Assembly: GCF_003058085.1 (NCBI RefSeq)
Contig: NZ_QBUD01000005.1
Location: 62,001 to 126,000, forward strand
DNA from: Yoonia sediminilitoris
Lineage (GTDB): Bacteria > Pseudomonadota > Alphaproteobacteria > Rhodobacterales > Rhodobacteraceae
Length of the DNA stretch: 64,000 nucleotides
Direction of reading: 5' to 3'
Positions within the stretch are counted from its first letter, which is position 1. Every line of letters starts with the position of its first letter. A program made the position numbers and the translations under genes. Shown here piece after piece: positions 27,557 through 36,999 of this stretch. The notes under the pieces are model-generated. The model worked only from the letters and a program-made list of their open reading frames with translations. It made no database searches and had not been told where the DNA came from.

Positions 27557-28903
27557 ATGACTAACGAAATTCGGACTTCTGCCCTTGCCGGTGCCATTGC
27601 TGTACTAGCAGGCCCGACATTCGCCGAAGACATCAACATTACCGTTTGGGCTGGTGGCTCGAACGACAGCGATAGTTACCGGATTGAAGCGATTGAGATT
27701 GCGGCTGACATATTGGAGCGTGAAGCTGCTATCCAGGGCGAAGAACTGAATATCACAGTTGAGGGCCGTCGCGACTTCACCGGATGGGATGAATTCAAGC
27801 AGGGTATCACGTTGGGCGCTGAAGCCGGTACGGCCCCAAGCATTGTTGTAACGTCACACCTCGATATCGCGCCATGGAGTCAGGCAGGATACATTGTCGC
27901 GGTCGAAGACTACGTTGATCTCGATTCCTGGCCGCTGAACAACGTTTATCCCAACCTTATGGAAATCGCCTCTTATGCGGGCACGCAGTGGGGTATCCCG
28001 CAGGATTCCGAGTCGCGTCCGTTCTTCTTCTGGCGCGAAACCATGACGCAATTGGGCTATAGCGAAGACGATATTGATGCGCTTCCTGCAAGAGTCGCCA
28101 GTGGTGAGTATACGCTTCGCAATGTTCTTGAAGACGCCAAAAAGGCCGTCGAAATGGGGATCGTTGAGGAAGGTTACGGTTTCTATCCACGCCCCTCCAA
28201 CGGACCGGATTACGCACAGTTCTACCTGTCGTTCGGCGGAGAGCTGGTGGATGCCGACACTGGCAAGCTGGTGCTCGACAAGGCATCGATGACTGAGTTC
28301 TATCAGTTCTTTGTCGATCTCGTGGCCGCTGGCGCGACCCGCCAGAACCATATCGGGACTGACTGGAACCAGTGGTACAACGAAGTCGCAAATGGTCGTG
28401 CTGCATTCTGGCACGGGGGAACCTGGCATTTCGGCCGTTATGCACGCGAGGGCAATGACGATTTCTGGAACACGATCCAGTTTTCCCTGATCCCTGCGGG
28501 TAATGATGCCGGACGTCCCAACACAATCACGCATCCGCTGGTGTATCTGGTGATGAACCAGGAAGACGACCGGGTCGAAGAGATCGCAGCACAGCTTATC
28601 GCAATCGCAACAGAGCCACGTCTGAATTCGCTTCATGCGATCCAGTCCAACCACCTCGCAGTTGCGAAAGCTCAGAGCAATATCGATCTTTACAGAGGCG
28701 ATCGCTGGGCGTCTGAGGCGACCGAGGTTCTTCTGAGTTCGGCGTCGTCACAACCGAACCACCTTCAGTACGGCGCTTTTTCCGAAGCCATGTTCCGAGG
28801 TCTGGAGTCGGCATGGTCCGGGGTCCAGACACCTGCTGAAGCAGTCGCAGAGGTCGAGGCTCAGATGCGGGCCACAATCGGCGACGACCTGATCGTACGC
28901 TAA
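27557..28903 (+). CDS. Sugar ABC transporter substrate-binding protein (family 1)
   Basis: This is a periplasmic binding protein of the MalE/UgpB type. A short signal (residues 1-23, ending TFA) precedes the mature start EDINITVWAGGSNDSDSY. Later segments include GWDEFKQGITLGAEAGTAPS, YAGTQWGIPQDSESRPFFFW, VANGRAAFWHGGTWHFGRYA and a C-terminal domain near HPLVYLVMNQEDDRVEE. Total length is 448 residues. GGGAGG is well placed before the ATG at 27557. Its ligand is unknown. The companion phosphodiesterase and phosphatase genes suggest a glycerophospho-linked sugar or polyol. Confidence 0.92.
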   Translation: MTNEIRTSALAGAIAVLAGPTFAEDINITVWAGGSNDSDSYRIEAIEIAADILEREAAIQGEELNITVEGRRDFTGWDEFKQGITLGAEAGTAPSIVVTSHLDIAPWSQAGYIVAVEDYVDLDSWPLNNVYPNLMEIASYAGTQWGIPQDSESRPFFFWRETMTQLGYSEDDIDALPARVASGEYTLRNVLEDAKKAVEMGIVEEGYGFYPRPSNGPDYAQFYLSFGGELVDADTGKLVLDKASMTEFYQFFVDLVAAGATRQNHIGTDWNQWYNEVANGRAAFWHGGTWHFGRYAREGNDDFWNTIQFSLIPAGNDAGRPNTITHPLVYLVMNQEDDRVEEIAAQLIAIATEPRLNSLHAIQSNHLAVAKAQSNIDLYRGDRWASEATEVLLSSASSQPNHLQYGAFSEAMFRGLESAWSGVQTPAEAVAEVEAQMRATIGDDLIVR

Positions 28904-28967
28904 ATCAGTAAACTGGCGGGGTGCGAATTTTCGCGCCTCGGCCACCTTCACCAAGGACATAACGCCG

Positions 28968-30263
28968 ATGACGTCCCGAATGCTGGGCATAGGTTTTCTT
29001 TCGCCCGCGATCATTGCAGCCTCGATCTTCTTCCTGCTCCCTGTTCTGCTGACGGTTATGTTTGCTTTCACGAACATGTCGACTTCGACGGGGATCATGG
29101 GTGGAGATTACCGGATCAACACCGAACAACTGCGCAGCGTCGGCGAAACCGGCATCAGTGCCGAGTCCGTGGAAAAGCTGGAGACAGCAGGATTTCAGAT
29201 AACGGAAACCGGCTTGGCTGCACTGGCCGATCAATTCGACGAGAAGGTAGCGGACGAGTTGCGCGAAGATTTTCTGGGAGAGTCCTTTGCGGCACGGCGA
29301 GATCTTGAACGCGTATTGCGCCAACTTGATGACCCCATCCGCAAAACGCGGGATCGCAAGGCCGCGGCCGATCTTTTTGCGGTAACGATCGTCGGCGAGC
29401 GCTTTGATACCGAAGAGCAGTTCAGAGCGGCCCTGAGCGATACCGGGATCAACCCCGCTGACCATGACGTATTGGCAGAATTCGCCTATACTGGTTGGAC
29501 CTGGACCACGGACAATTTCAAGCTGTTGATGGAGTTGCCATCGACGGTTCGCTTTGCAACCAACACAGCATTTTATGTGGTCTGCACGCTGACGTTCAAT
29601 ATTATCTTTGGCCTGTTTTTGGCGATCTCGACGTTCTATCTGCCGGGCAAATACGCCAATACATTCCGTGCCATCTGGTTTCTGCCGCGCATTCTTCCGC
29701 CCGTTCTATATGTTCTGATGTGGAACTGGTTCACCTGGGATAACGGGTTCATCGCCACCGTGACGGGCTGGTTTGGGGTCCCGCCACAAAACTGGATGAT
29801 GCAGACGGCACCCCGAGCCTGGACGGTGATAATACTGATCAACGGGTTCGTCGGCGCGTCATTGGGAATGATTTTGTTCTCATCCGCCATCAAGGCCATT
29901 CCGTCTTCGATGCTTTATGCGTCGGAGGTAGACGGTGCGAACCGTTGGCAACAGGTCCGGTATATAATTTTGCCGCAGATGCGCTGGCCGATCTTGTTCA
30001 TGACGTCGTATCAGACACTTAGCCTTCTGACGTCATTTGAATATATCCTTCTTGCGACAGACGGAGGGCCAGGGAGAACGACGGAAGTCTGGGCGCTGGC
30101 AGCCTATCATACCGCGCTGAACAATTATGGCGGGAACCTGCAATACGGGTTGGGTGCCGCGTATGCTCTTGCGCTGGTCTTTATCGGAATTGCGCTGTCC
30201 GTCCTTTACCTCAGATTCTTCAACTTCAAGGAACTGCTTGCCAAACCGAGGATCGAACAATGA
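28968..30263 (+). CDS. Sugar ABC transporter permease, MalF-like with large loop
   Basis: This 431-residue permease has a first helix at residues 5-28 followed by a long hydrophilic insert of about 120 residues, and then five further helices. The insert, around residues 45-180, is charged and helical in character, like the P2 domain of MalF. The coupling loop reads ASEVDGANRWQQVRYIILPQ. It overlaps the second permease by four bases. The ATG at 28968 follows the short intergenic spacer after the binding protein. Confidence 0.92.
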   Translation: MTSRMLGIGFLSPAIIAASIFFLLPVLLTVMFAFTNMSTSTGIMGGDYRINTEQLRSVGETGISAESVEKLETAGFQITETGLAALADQFDEKVADELREDFLGESFAARRDLERVLRQLDDPIRKTRDRKAAADLFAVTIVGERFDTEEQFRAALSDTGINPADHDVLAEFAYTGWTWTTDNFKLLMELPSTVRFATNTAFYVVCTLTFNIIFGLFLAISTFYLPGKYANTFRAIWFLPRILPPVLYVLMWNWFTWDNGFIATVTGWFGVPPQNWMMQTAPRAWTVIILINGFVGASLGMILFSSAIKAIPSSMLYASEVDGANRWQQVRYIILPQMRWPILFMTSYQTLSLLTSFEYILLATDGGPGRTTEVWALAAYHTALNNYGGNLQYGLGAAYALALVFIGIALSVLYLRFFNFKELLAKPRIEQ

Positions 30264-31087
30264 CCGCTAATGCACGTATCTGGCCACTTGTCTTGATCCT
30301 GACAATCTTTTCGGCGCCGCTTGTCATCATGTACTTCTATCAGGTTGTCGACAGTATCGCGCAGCCGGAGCCTGGCTCGTTGGTACCCGGGGCCATAGAC
30401 GTTTCGAACTGGCGTTTTCTCTGGGAGAGGATCGACACAGGGCGTCCGTCCATATGGGTTGTGACCTTTAATACCTTCCTTTTTGCCAGCACCACGGCAT
30501 TTTTGGTAACCGCCCTTTCGACGACGGCGGGGTATGCCCTGTCGCGGCTAAATATGCCGGGAAGGCCCTATTTTCTTGGCGGGCTGATCATTCTTCATGC
30601 GTTCCCGACGATCACTCTGATCATCGCGATCTTCATCATTCTTCAGTTTCTCGGCCTGTTCGACACGCTGCTTGGCATCATTCTCGTGAAGGCGGCGCTG
30701 GAACTGCCGTTTGGTGTCTGGATCATGAAAGGGTTTTACGACACTGTGCCTTGGGAAATTGAAATGGCCGGTGTTCAGGATGGGGCAAGCCGGCTGCGCG
30801 TCTGGTGGGAGCTTGTATTGCCACAGGTCAAGCCGGGGCTTGCTGCGCTTCTGATCATATCGTTCTTGTCCGGTTGGTCAGAGTTTGTGTTGCCGTTGGT
30901 TCTGGCACCCGGATCAGGCACACAGGTTCTTGCGACTTATATGAATGCAGTCATTCAAGACGACGCAACGGCTGATTTCGGCCTCTTCAAGGCGATCGGC
31001 ATGTTCTACTCAATCCCAGTCATCATTATCTATCTGGTGTTCCAGAAGCAGTTGATGAACATCTACGGCGGAGGCACCAAAGGCTGA
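30260..31087 (+). CDS. Sugar ABC transporter permease, MalG/UgpE-like
   Basis: This is the second channel subunit, with 275 residues and six hydrophobic segments. The EAA coupling loop reads EIEMAGVQDGASRLRVWWEL followed by VLPQVKPG. FLFASTTAFLVTALSTTAGYALSR is the typical second-helix region. The stop codon overlaps the start of the ATPase by one base (TGATGA), showing tight translational coupling. Confidence 0.93.
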   Translation: MTANARIWPLVLILTIFSAPLVIMYFYQVVDSIAQPEPGSLVPGAIDVSNWRFLWERIDTGRPSIWVVTFNTFLFASTTAFLVTALSTTAGYALSRLNMPGRPYFLGGLIILHAFPTITLIIAIFIILQFLGLFDTLLGIILVKAALELPFGVWIMKGFYDTVPWEIEMAGVQDGASRLRVWWELVLPQVKPGLAALLIISFLSGWSEFVLPLVLAPGSGTQVLATYMNAVIQDDATADFGLFKAIGMFYSIPVIIIYLVFQKQLMNIYGGGTKG

Positions 31088-32130
31088 TGAAACTCAGGCT
31101 CGAAAACTTCACAAAACGCTTTGGCGCCCTGACCGTCATCGAAGAAATGGACCTGACGGTTGAGAGCGGCGAGATGATGGCCCTTCTCGGTCCTTCGGGG
31201 TGCGGCAAGTCCACCACGCTTTTTGCGGTTTGCGGAATTCATAAGATGAGTGGCGGCAAGCTTTACTTCGGCGACAGCGACGTGACGACCTTGCCAGCGC
31301 AAGAACGTTCGGTGGGGGTCGTGTTTCAGAACTACGCGCTCTACCCGCATATGACGGTTGAGCAAAACATCGGCTTTCCGCTGAAGGTGCAGCGAATGTC
31401 CAAGTCCAATATCCGAGCCGAGGTCGAGCGGCTTGCGGACTTGGTTCAAATTGGCGAACTGCTGGACCGCCGTCCCGCGCAATTGTCTGGCGGGCAGCAG
31501 CAGCGGGTCGCTTTGGCGCGCGCGATGATCCGCAAGCCGGATGTGTTGTTGCTTGACGAGCCGCTTGCCAACCTCGATGCGAAGTTGCGGTTGGAAATGC
31601 GATCCGAGATCCGTCGGATCCAGCGCGAGACCGGAATCACCGCTATTCTTGTGACGCATGACCAGGTTGAGGCGATGTCGATGTGTGACCGGATCGCGCT
31701 GATGAGAGACGGCAAGATCGTTCAGCTCGACACACCGGAACAGATGTATAACAATCCACGCTCGCAATTCGTCGCGGGCTTTCTTGGCAATCCACCAATT
31801 TCTTTTCTCCCTGCGATGGCGGGCGACGTTCTGTCGTTTGGGCAAGGGCAGACGCTTGCGCGCCCGCCAGCGTTGGAGGCTTCGGGCGACGTCATCGTGG
31901 GCATTCGGCCCGAGCATTTTGGGCCGCAACACGGTACGGGATTAAGGGGCGAGGTGACTTTTGTTGAACCGCAGGGCCGCGAAGAATTGATTGACGTTCG
32001 GCTGGATGGTGGCGGTGAGATCCGTTCGATCTTGCCTGCGGGCGAGCCAGTGCGGGTCGGGCAACGCATTGATTGGGGGGTTGCAACGGAAAGCATCCTT
32101 GCGTTTGGGAAAAACGGGGACCGATTGTGA
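31087..32130 (+). CDS. Sugar ABC transporter ATPase, UgpC/MalK-like
   Basis: This 347-residue ATPase carries Walker A GPSGCGKST, the Q-loop VFQNYALYPHMTVEQN, the signature [17 protein letters not shown], Walker B VLLLDEPLANLDAKLR and the H-loop VTHDQVEAM. A C-terminal TOBE-type regulatory domain (residues 235-347) contains VIVGIRPEHFGP. This is the arrangement of carbohydrate and glycerol-3-phosphate importers. It overlaps the next gene by four bases (GTGA). Confidence 0.95.
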   Translation: MKLRLENFTKRFGALTVIEEMDLTVESGEMMALLGPSGCGKSTTLFAVCGIHKMSGGKLYFGDSDVTTLPAQERSVGVVFQNYALYPHMTVEQNIGFPLKVQRMSKSNIRAEVERLADLVQIGELLDRRPAQLSGGQQQRVALARAMIRKPDVLLLDEPLANLDAKLRLEMRSEIRRIQRETGITAILVTHDQVEAMSMCDRIALMRDGKIVQLDTPEQMYNNPRSQFVAGFLGNPPISFLPAMAGDVLSFGQGQTLARPPALEASGDVIVGIRPEHFGPQHGTGLRGEVTFVEPQGREELIDVRLDGGGEIRSILPAGEPVRVGQRIDWGVATESILAFGKNGDRL

Positions 32131-33545
32131 CGTTCCCCGGCATTCCACCGCGTCCCTATTCCATTGCGCACCGTGGGGCGTCGGCCTACGCGCCCGCAAA
32201 TACGCTGGCGGCATTTCGCAAAGCGGCGGAGTTGGGCGCCGATATGTGGGAGGTGGACATCCGGGTGTCTGCGGACGGTGTTCCCATTGTCCATCATGAT
32301 GCGGCTTTGGCAAGCGGAGAGGCTGTGAATGCATTGTCGCGCGCGGCTTTGCGGGACATCATGCCGGATTGTCCTGATCTGAGCGAAGTTGTCGCGCTGG
32401 CAGCCAAGCTTGGCGCGGGCATTTATGCGGACATCAAGGATGCAGACGCCGCGCTGGCCACCATGCATCTGTTGCAGGAAGCCGAGATTTCGCCTGTGAT
32501 CATCGGAGCTTTCAGGCCGGAAATTGTTCAAACTTTGAAGGAGGCTGGGAGCACCTATCTTGTTGCCGGTCTTGTGCCGCTGGGGGCCGATCCCCATCTG
32601 CACGCAAAGGACGCAGACATTATTCACTTGTGCTGGGAGCGTATGCCCAGGCCGCAAGACACACTGACCCGGGAGTTGTTTGGCCGCGCGTTTCGCGAAG
32701 GCAAGGAAGTGGTCTTGTGGCACGAAGAGGACCCCGAGCGGATGGCCGCGATCCGGACGAAACCTGTGACTGGCATCTGCTCTGATATGCCTGAACTCGT
32801 AAACCCGTTTTGCGCCCCTTCGGACTATCCTTTCGATATTGTCTGTCACCGGGGCGCCAATCTAATCGCCCCTGAAAACACGCTGCCTGCGTTGGAGTGT
32901 GCCTTGGCGGCAGGGTTCGGCTTCATTGAAGTCGATTTGCATGTCACATCGGATGGCGAGATCGTGACGATACACGATGATTTTCTTGATCGTACGACAA
33001 ATGGCTCTGGGCCGGTGACACAGCATTCTCTGGCCGAAATCCGGGAACTGGACGCGGGTGGTTGGTTTGATCCATTTTTTGTCGGCATCAAAGTCCCGAC
33101 GCTTGGTGAAGTTCTGGATTTGTTGAAGCGGTATGACGGACGCGCTTATCTAGAGTTCAAGTCCGCGCCGCCCAAACCTGTTCTGGAGCAGGTCGAACGC
33201 GCTGGATTGCTGGACCGGGTGTTTTTCTGGTCATTCAACAGAGATTTCCTTGTCGAGCTTCGTCGCCTCAGCCGGGATGCCAGAATAATGGCACGCCGTC
33301 AGGATTATGCGTCGTTGGAAGAAACGATTTCGGATTTCGATGCAAATATCGTCGAATTCATTCCTACAGAGGAGGCGTTGGAAATAGCGCCGCTTCGAGG
33401 GAGCCAGGTGAAATCGATGTTGGCCTATATGGGAGGCGACACCGCGGTCTTTGCACAGATGCTTCAGGTGCGCCCGGATCTTTTCAACCTCAATCAGCCG
33501 TTCGCTTTTTCGCGTTTCGTCGATCGGGGACGACGTGATGGCTAA
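32127..33545 (+). CDS. Tandem-domain glycerophosphodiester phosphodiesterase
   Basis: The protein contains two GDPD TIM-barrel domains. Domain one starts at SIAHRGASAYAPANT with EVDIRVSADGVPIVHHD and is shortened. It lacks the usual L-R-T-G segment after the second metal motif. Domain two (from about residue 240) has the complete set: CHRGANLIAPENT, EVDLHVTSDGEIVTIHDD and LDRTTNGSGPV. The domains cleave glycerophosphodiesters to glycerol 3-phosphate and an alcohol. A GTG start at 32127 overlapping the ATPase stop is preferred over an upstream frame inside that gene. It lacks a signal peptide, so it would act on imported diesters. It overlaps the LacI gene by eight bases. Confidence 0.88.
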   Translation: MTFPGIPPRPYSIAHRGASAYAPANTLAAFRKAAELGADMWEVDIRVSADGVPIVHHDAALASGEAVNALSRAALRDIMPDCPDLSEVVALAAKLGAGIYADIKDADAALATMHLLQEAEISPVIIGAFRPEIVQTLKEAGSTYLVAGLVPLGADPHLHAKDADIIHLCWERMPRPQDTLTRELFGRAFREGKEVVLWHEEDPERMAAIRTKPVTGICSDMPELVNPFCAPSDYPFDIVCHRGANLIAPENTLPALECALAAGFGFIEVDLHVTSDGEIVTIHDDFLDRTTNGSGPVTQHSLAEIRELDAGGWFDPFFVGIKVPTLGEVLDLLKRYDGRAYLEFKSAPPKPVLEQVERAGLLDRVFFWSFNRDFLVELRRLSRDARIMARRQDYASLEETISDFDANIVEFIPTEEALEIAPLRGSQVKSMLAYMGGDTAVFAQMLQVRPDLFNLNQPFAFSRFVDRGRRDG

Positions 33546-34557
33546 GAACGTGCAACGCAAAGCCACTTCATTCGACGTGGCCCGTCTTGCGGGCGTTTCG
33601 CGGTCTGCCGTCTCTCGGGCGTTCACGCCCGGCGCCAATATTGCACCTGAAACGAAAGAAAAAGTGACCAAAGCGGCGTTGGAGCTTGGCTATCGCGTGA
33701 ACTCTTTGGCGCGTGGTTTGCAGAAAGATCACTCCGGCCTTGTTGGCCTTGTGGCTTCGCGACTGGACACGCCGCTGCGGTCGCGACAGGTCAGGCAACT
33801 GAGCGAGGCCCTGATCCGTGAAGGACTTAAGCCGATGTTGATCACGGCAGAAAGCCCGGATGAGGTCGGTAGCCTGATCGAGTCACTTCTTGGCTATAGT
33901 GTCGCCGGGATGATTTTCACATCAGATACGCCACCTCGTGCTTTGATTGAAGATTGCGGGCGACTTGGTCTTCCCGTGGTGCTTGTGAACCGCGCCGGCG
34001 CGTCGAATTGGGGTGATCGCGTCGTTGCTGACAACGCCCAAGCGGGACAGCTTGCGGCGCGGATTCTTGTAGACAGCGGTGCTAAATGCCTTGGTTGTCT
34101 TGTTCCCAGAAAGAAGACCTACTCGGTTTCGGGCCGTGCCGAGGCGTTTCTCGGCGCAGCCGCCGAGCGTGGCCTGTCGACTGAAATTCTTTACACGCAG
34201 GATCAGGGATACGCGGATGCGCGGCTTGGAATAAATGAAACGGACCGCGCCGTATTCGACCGCATTGACGGCTTGTTTTGCTCGACGGACCTGATGGCAC
34301 TTGGTGCGCTTGATGCGCTGCGGATTGATCTCGGAATTGCGGTACCTGACCAGATACAGGTATTGGGTTTCGATGATATCGAGCAGGCCAGTTGGGGGTC
34401 TTTCAATCTGTCTACCATTCGCCAGGATGTCGACGCGCAAACCAAAACGGTCGTGCGCCTCTTGAGAGAGCGGATTGCTGATAGTTCCTTGACCAACAGG
34501 GTAGAGCGGCAACCGTTGAATGCGGTTCTGCGCGGGACAACACGTCATGATGGATGA
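33538..34557 (+). CDS. LacI-family transcriptional regulator
   Basis: The DNA-binding domain reads SFDVARLAGVSRSAVSRAFT near residues 10-30, followed by a hinge RGLQKDHSGLVGLV and a periplasmic-binding-like ligand domain. Length 340 residues from the ATG at 33538. It is encoded in the middle of the operon, so it probably controls the same genes through the palindrome at 27506. The effector is likely the imported substrate or a product, which is inference. Confidence 0.94.
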   Translation: MAKNVQRKATSFDVARLAGVSRSAVSRAFTPGANIAPETKEKVTKAALELGYRVNSLARGLQKDHSGLVGLVASRLDTPLRSRQVRQLSEALIREGLKPMLITAESPDEVGSLIESLLGYSVAGMIFTSDTPPRALIEDCGRLGLPVVLVNRAGASNWGDRVVADNAQAGQLAARILVDSGAKCLGCLVPRKKTYSVSGRAEAFLGAAAERGLSTEILYTQDQGYADARLGINETDRAVFDRIDGLFCSTDLMALGALDALRIDLGIAVPDQIQVLGFDDIEQASWGSFNLSTIRQDVDAQTKTVVRLLRERIADSSLTNRVERQPLNAVLRGTTRHDG

Positions 34558-35323
34558 CCGCCTTAAGGCAGCGCTTAATATGGCGCACGAGGCCGGAGAA
34601 CTGGCGAAAACGATGCGCGAGAGCCCAAGTGCGTTGGAAACGAGTTCCAAGGGGCGTATGGATCTGGTCACAGCCGCAGATCATGCGGTCGAGGCCTTGT
34701 TACGTGAGCGGATTTTGAAGTTCGAGCCGGATGTTGCCATTTTGGGCGAAGAAGGTGGCATGGAAGGGACCGGCAAAGCAGTCTGGATCCTTGATCCTAT
34801 TGACGGCACGATGAATTTCTCGCGGGGGCTGCCAGATTGGGCGATTTCGATCGCCTTTTTTGACGGAACGCAAATCACACATGGCGTCATTCATGCGCCT
34901 GATCTAGGTATTACCGCTTGGGCAAAGCGGGGGCATGGCAGTTTCTTGAATGGTCGTCAGATTGTTTTCGGAGACACGGTGCCAGAGAGTCCTATCGTCG
35001 CATTGGGTTATTCACCGCGAGGCGCTTTGACCGACTATTTCGCGCGCATCGAGACGTTGTTGGACGCTGGTATTGAGCACCGGCGGCACGGGGCCGCTAC
35101 GATTGGCTTTTTAGGCGTTCTTGCGGGATGGTTCGATGCTTTTTTCGAACCCGCGCTGAATATCTGGGACGTGGCGGCCGGTCTGTTGATAGTTGAAGAG
35201 GCAGGTGGAGTCGTACGGCACGATCCATTCTCAGACTTCCTTGAAAGGCCATCTAATGTTCTGGCGCGCAATCGCGGTTTCCCCGGTTTGACGACCATTG
35301 TTGATTCCGCTGAATTTGCGTGA
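34547..35323 (+). CDS. Inositol monophosphatase family protein
   Basis: This Mg-dependent phosphatase of the IMPase/FBPase/CysQ superfamily has the metal sites AILGEEGGMEG, WILDPIDGTMNFSRGLPDW and ALNIWDVAAGLLIVEEAGG in order. About 258 residues from the ATG at 34547, which overlaps the LacI stop. Substrates in the family include inositol phosphates, 3'-phosphoadenosine phosphate and sugar phosphates. Beside a glycerophosphodiesterase, a phosphoinositol-type product is attractive but unproven. Confidence 0.92.
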   Translation: MMDDRLKAALNMAHEAGELAKTMRESPSALETSSKGRMDLVTAADHAVEALLRERILKFEPDVAILGEEGGMEGTGKAVWILDPIDGTMNFSRGLPDWAISIAFFDGTQITHGVIHAPDLGITAWAKRGHGSFLNGRQIVFGDTVPESPIVALGYSPRGALTDYFARIETLLDAGIEHRRHGAATIGFLGVLAGWFDAFFEPALNIWDVAAGLLIVEEAGGVVRHDPFSDFLERPSNVLARNRGFPGLTTIVDSAEFA

Positions 35324-35414
35324 CGCCTGTCAGCGATGTCATAGGAAACCGGTGTCGGTCGCAAAGGTGAGTTGACCGAGAAACCAGCCGTATTGCGAAG
35401 GGTGATCATACACT

Positions 35415-36968
35415 ATGGCTGATAGTTGGTCTGGCAAGGTCGCAGTTCTCGCGGATCCACATTTTCATGATACAGGCGCTGGGCATGCGTATGGGCTTGG
35501 AGAGAGGGATTGCTTTCGCAGCCTTGCAGAGTCGACCGCTTCCACCAGGGTGTTCAACGAAGGCGGTGCGGCTTTGGTTCGCGCTCTGGATATTCTGGTC
35601 GAGCGAGGTGTGCGCCTAGTGATGATTGCGGGAGATCTGACCGACGATGGTCAGGCTCCAAATTGGCGTGCTTCATCGGATTTATTGGATAGCTATTCTC
35701 AACGGCATGACATGCGGTTCTTCTTGACGCCGGGCAACCACGACCAGTGGTTCGGCGACGGCAAGCCCCTTCGACAGGAGATGGTGCGTTCCGATGGAAC
35801 GACCTTTGTGGTGTCGGGCGATAGATCGCACGAGACTGCACACTTCGCTCCAGAAATGTTCCAGATAGGGCAGGCGGATGTGCTGAATTATGCCTCGGGG
35901 TTCGGGCTTTGCCGCCACAGGGACGACCTCCACTGGGAATCTCCTTTCGGCACTTCGGATGCGTTGGAAAACCGTATTGGATTGCTCTACCGGACCGGGT
36001 TGGATCCTATTGAGGCGCCGGACCTGTCTTATCTTGTTGAGCCGGTTGAAGGACTTTGGATCCTGGCGATTGATGCCAACGTCTATTTACCGGATGCAAA
36101 CGGATGGCGCGACTTCGCAGCAGAGGGCTGGATTGCCGTATTGCGTCACAAGGCTTGGCTGCTCGACTGGATCCGCGATGTGTCTCGTCGCGCACGGGAG
36201 TCAGGAATTCAGCTTATGTGCATGTCGCACTTTCCTGTGTGTGATGTCCTTGATGGGGTTCCTCGCGGACTGGCCGAGCGCGTCATGCCAACTTTGGACG
36301 TGGCGCGTGCGCTTGCACATACGCGTATGGGGCTACATTTCAGTGGGCATTGGAACATAAACCGCACCGGTTTGCAGACTGTAGGAAATGATTGGCTGGT
36401 GAATGTGGCTGTGCCGTCCACCGCGAGTTTTCCTGCGGCGTTTAAGCTGGTCGATGTGCAGGAGACGCAGGCACGGATCGAAACACTTCGGCTGGGATCG
36501 GTTCCAGGGTTTGATGCTGCATTCGAGCACTATCTTGCGGAACAGCCGATGACGCCGTTGGCTCAAACCGGTGATTATGACAGTTTTCTGGCGCAGCATT
36601 TTGCGGGTCTGATCGGACAACGCTATCTGGTCCACGACTGGCCTGAGGAATTCAGTGCATCTTTGGAGAATTGCACATTGGCAGATATGTTGTTCAGGAT
36701 TGGTGCTTATGTGCCGACGACGTGCAGCGTAATTCCTATGCGTTTGGCTGTAGAAGACTACTATGCTCTTGAACAAGGCGGGCAGCTTGCCGGAGTTCCC
36801 ACAGAGCGTCTCGCCGTTTACAGAAGCTTTGACGTTTCCGCATCCATCCAAGGAACTGAAAGTGAGCGCAGACTGTACTTGGGCCTGACTTGCTACAGCA
36901 GGACGCATCCAGACGACAGTTTCGTTGTGGATCTTTTGGATGGGCACTGTCAGAAGAAGCCAGCTTGA
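35415..36968 (+). CDS. Calcineurin-like metallophosphoesterase
   Basis: This cytoplasmic protein of 517 residues carries the five metallophosphoesterase blocks. They are VLADPHFHD (1), AGDLTDDG (2), TPGNHDQWFG (3), CMSHFPVCD (4) and LHFSGHWNINRTG (5). The dimetal site is therefore intact. The last ~200 residues contain no recognised motif. No signal peptide is present. It lies 91 bases beyond the IMPase gene, last in the island operon. Together with the GDPD and IMPase it completes a set of three phosphoesterases, suggesting stepwise removal of phosphate from an imported compound. Confidence 0.88.
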   Translation: MADSWSGKVAVLADPHFHDTGAGHAYGLGERDCFRSLAESTASTRVFNEGGAALVRALDILVERGVRLVMIAGDLTDDGQAPNWRASSDLLDSYSQRHDMRFFLTPGNHDQWFGDGKPLRQEMVRSDGTTFVVSGDRSHETAHFAPEMFQIGQADVLNYASGFGLCRHRDDLHWESPFGTSDALENRIGLLYRTGLDPIEAPDLSYLVEPVEGLWILAIDANVYLPDANGWRDFAAEGWIAVLRHKAWLLDWIRDVSRRARESGIQLMCMSHFPVCDVLDGVPRGLAERVMPTLDVARALAHTRMGLHFSGHWNINRTGLQTVGNDWLVNVAVPSTASFPAAFKLVDVQETQARIETLRLGSVPGFDAAFEHYLAEQPMTPLAQTGDYDSFLAQHFAGLIGQRYLVHDWPEEFSASLENCTLADMLFRIGAYVPTTCSVIPMRLAVEDYYALEQGGQLAGVPTERLAVYRSFDVSASIQGTESERRLYLGLTCYSRTHPDDSFVVDLLDGHCQKKPA

Positions 36969-36999
36969 GGCGGGCAGGAGCCATGTATAGCATTCGGCC

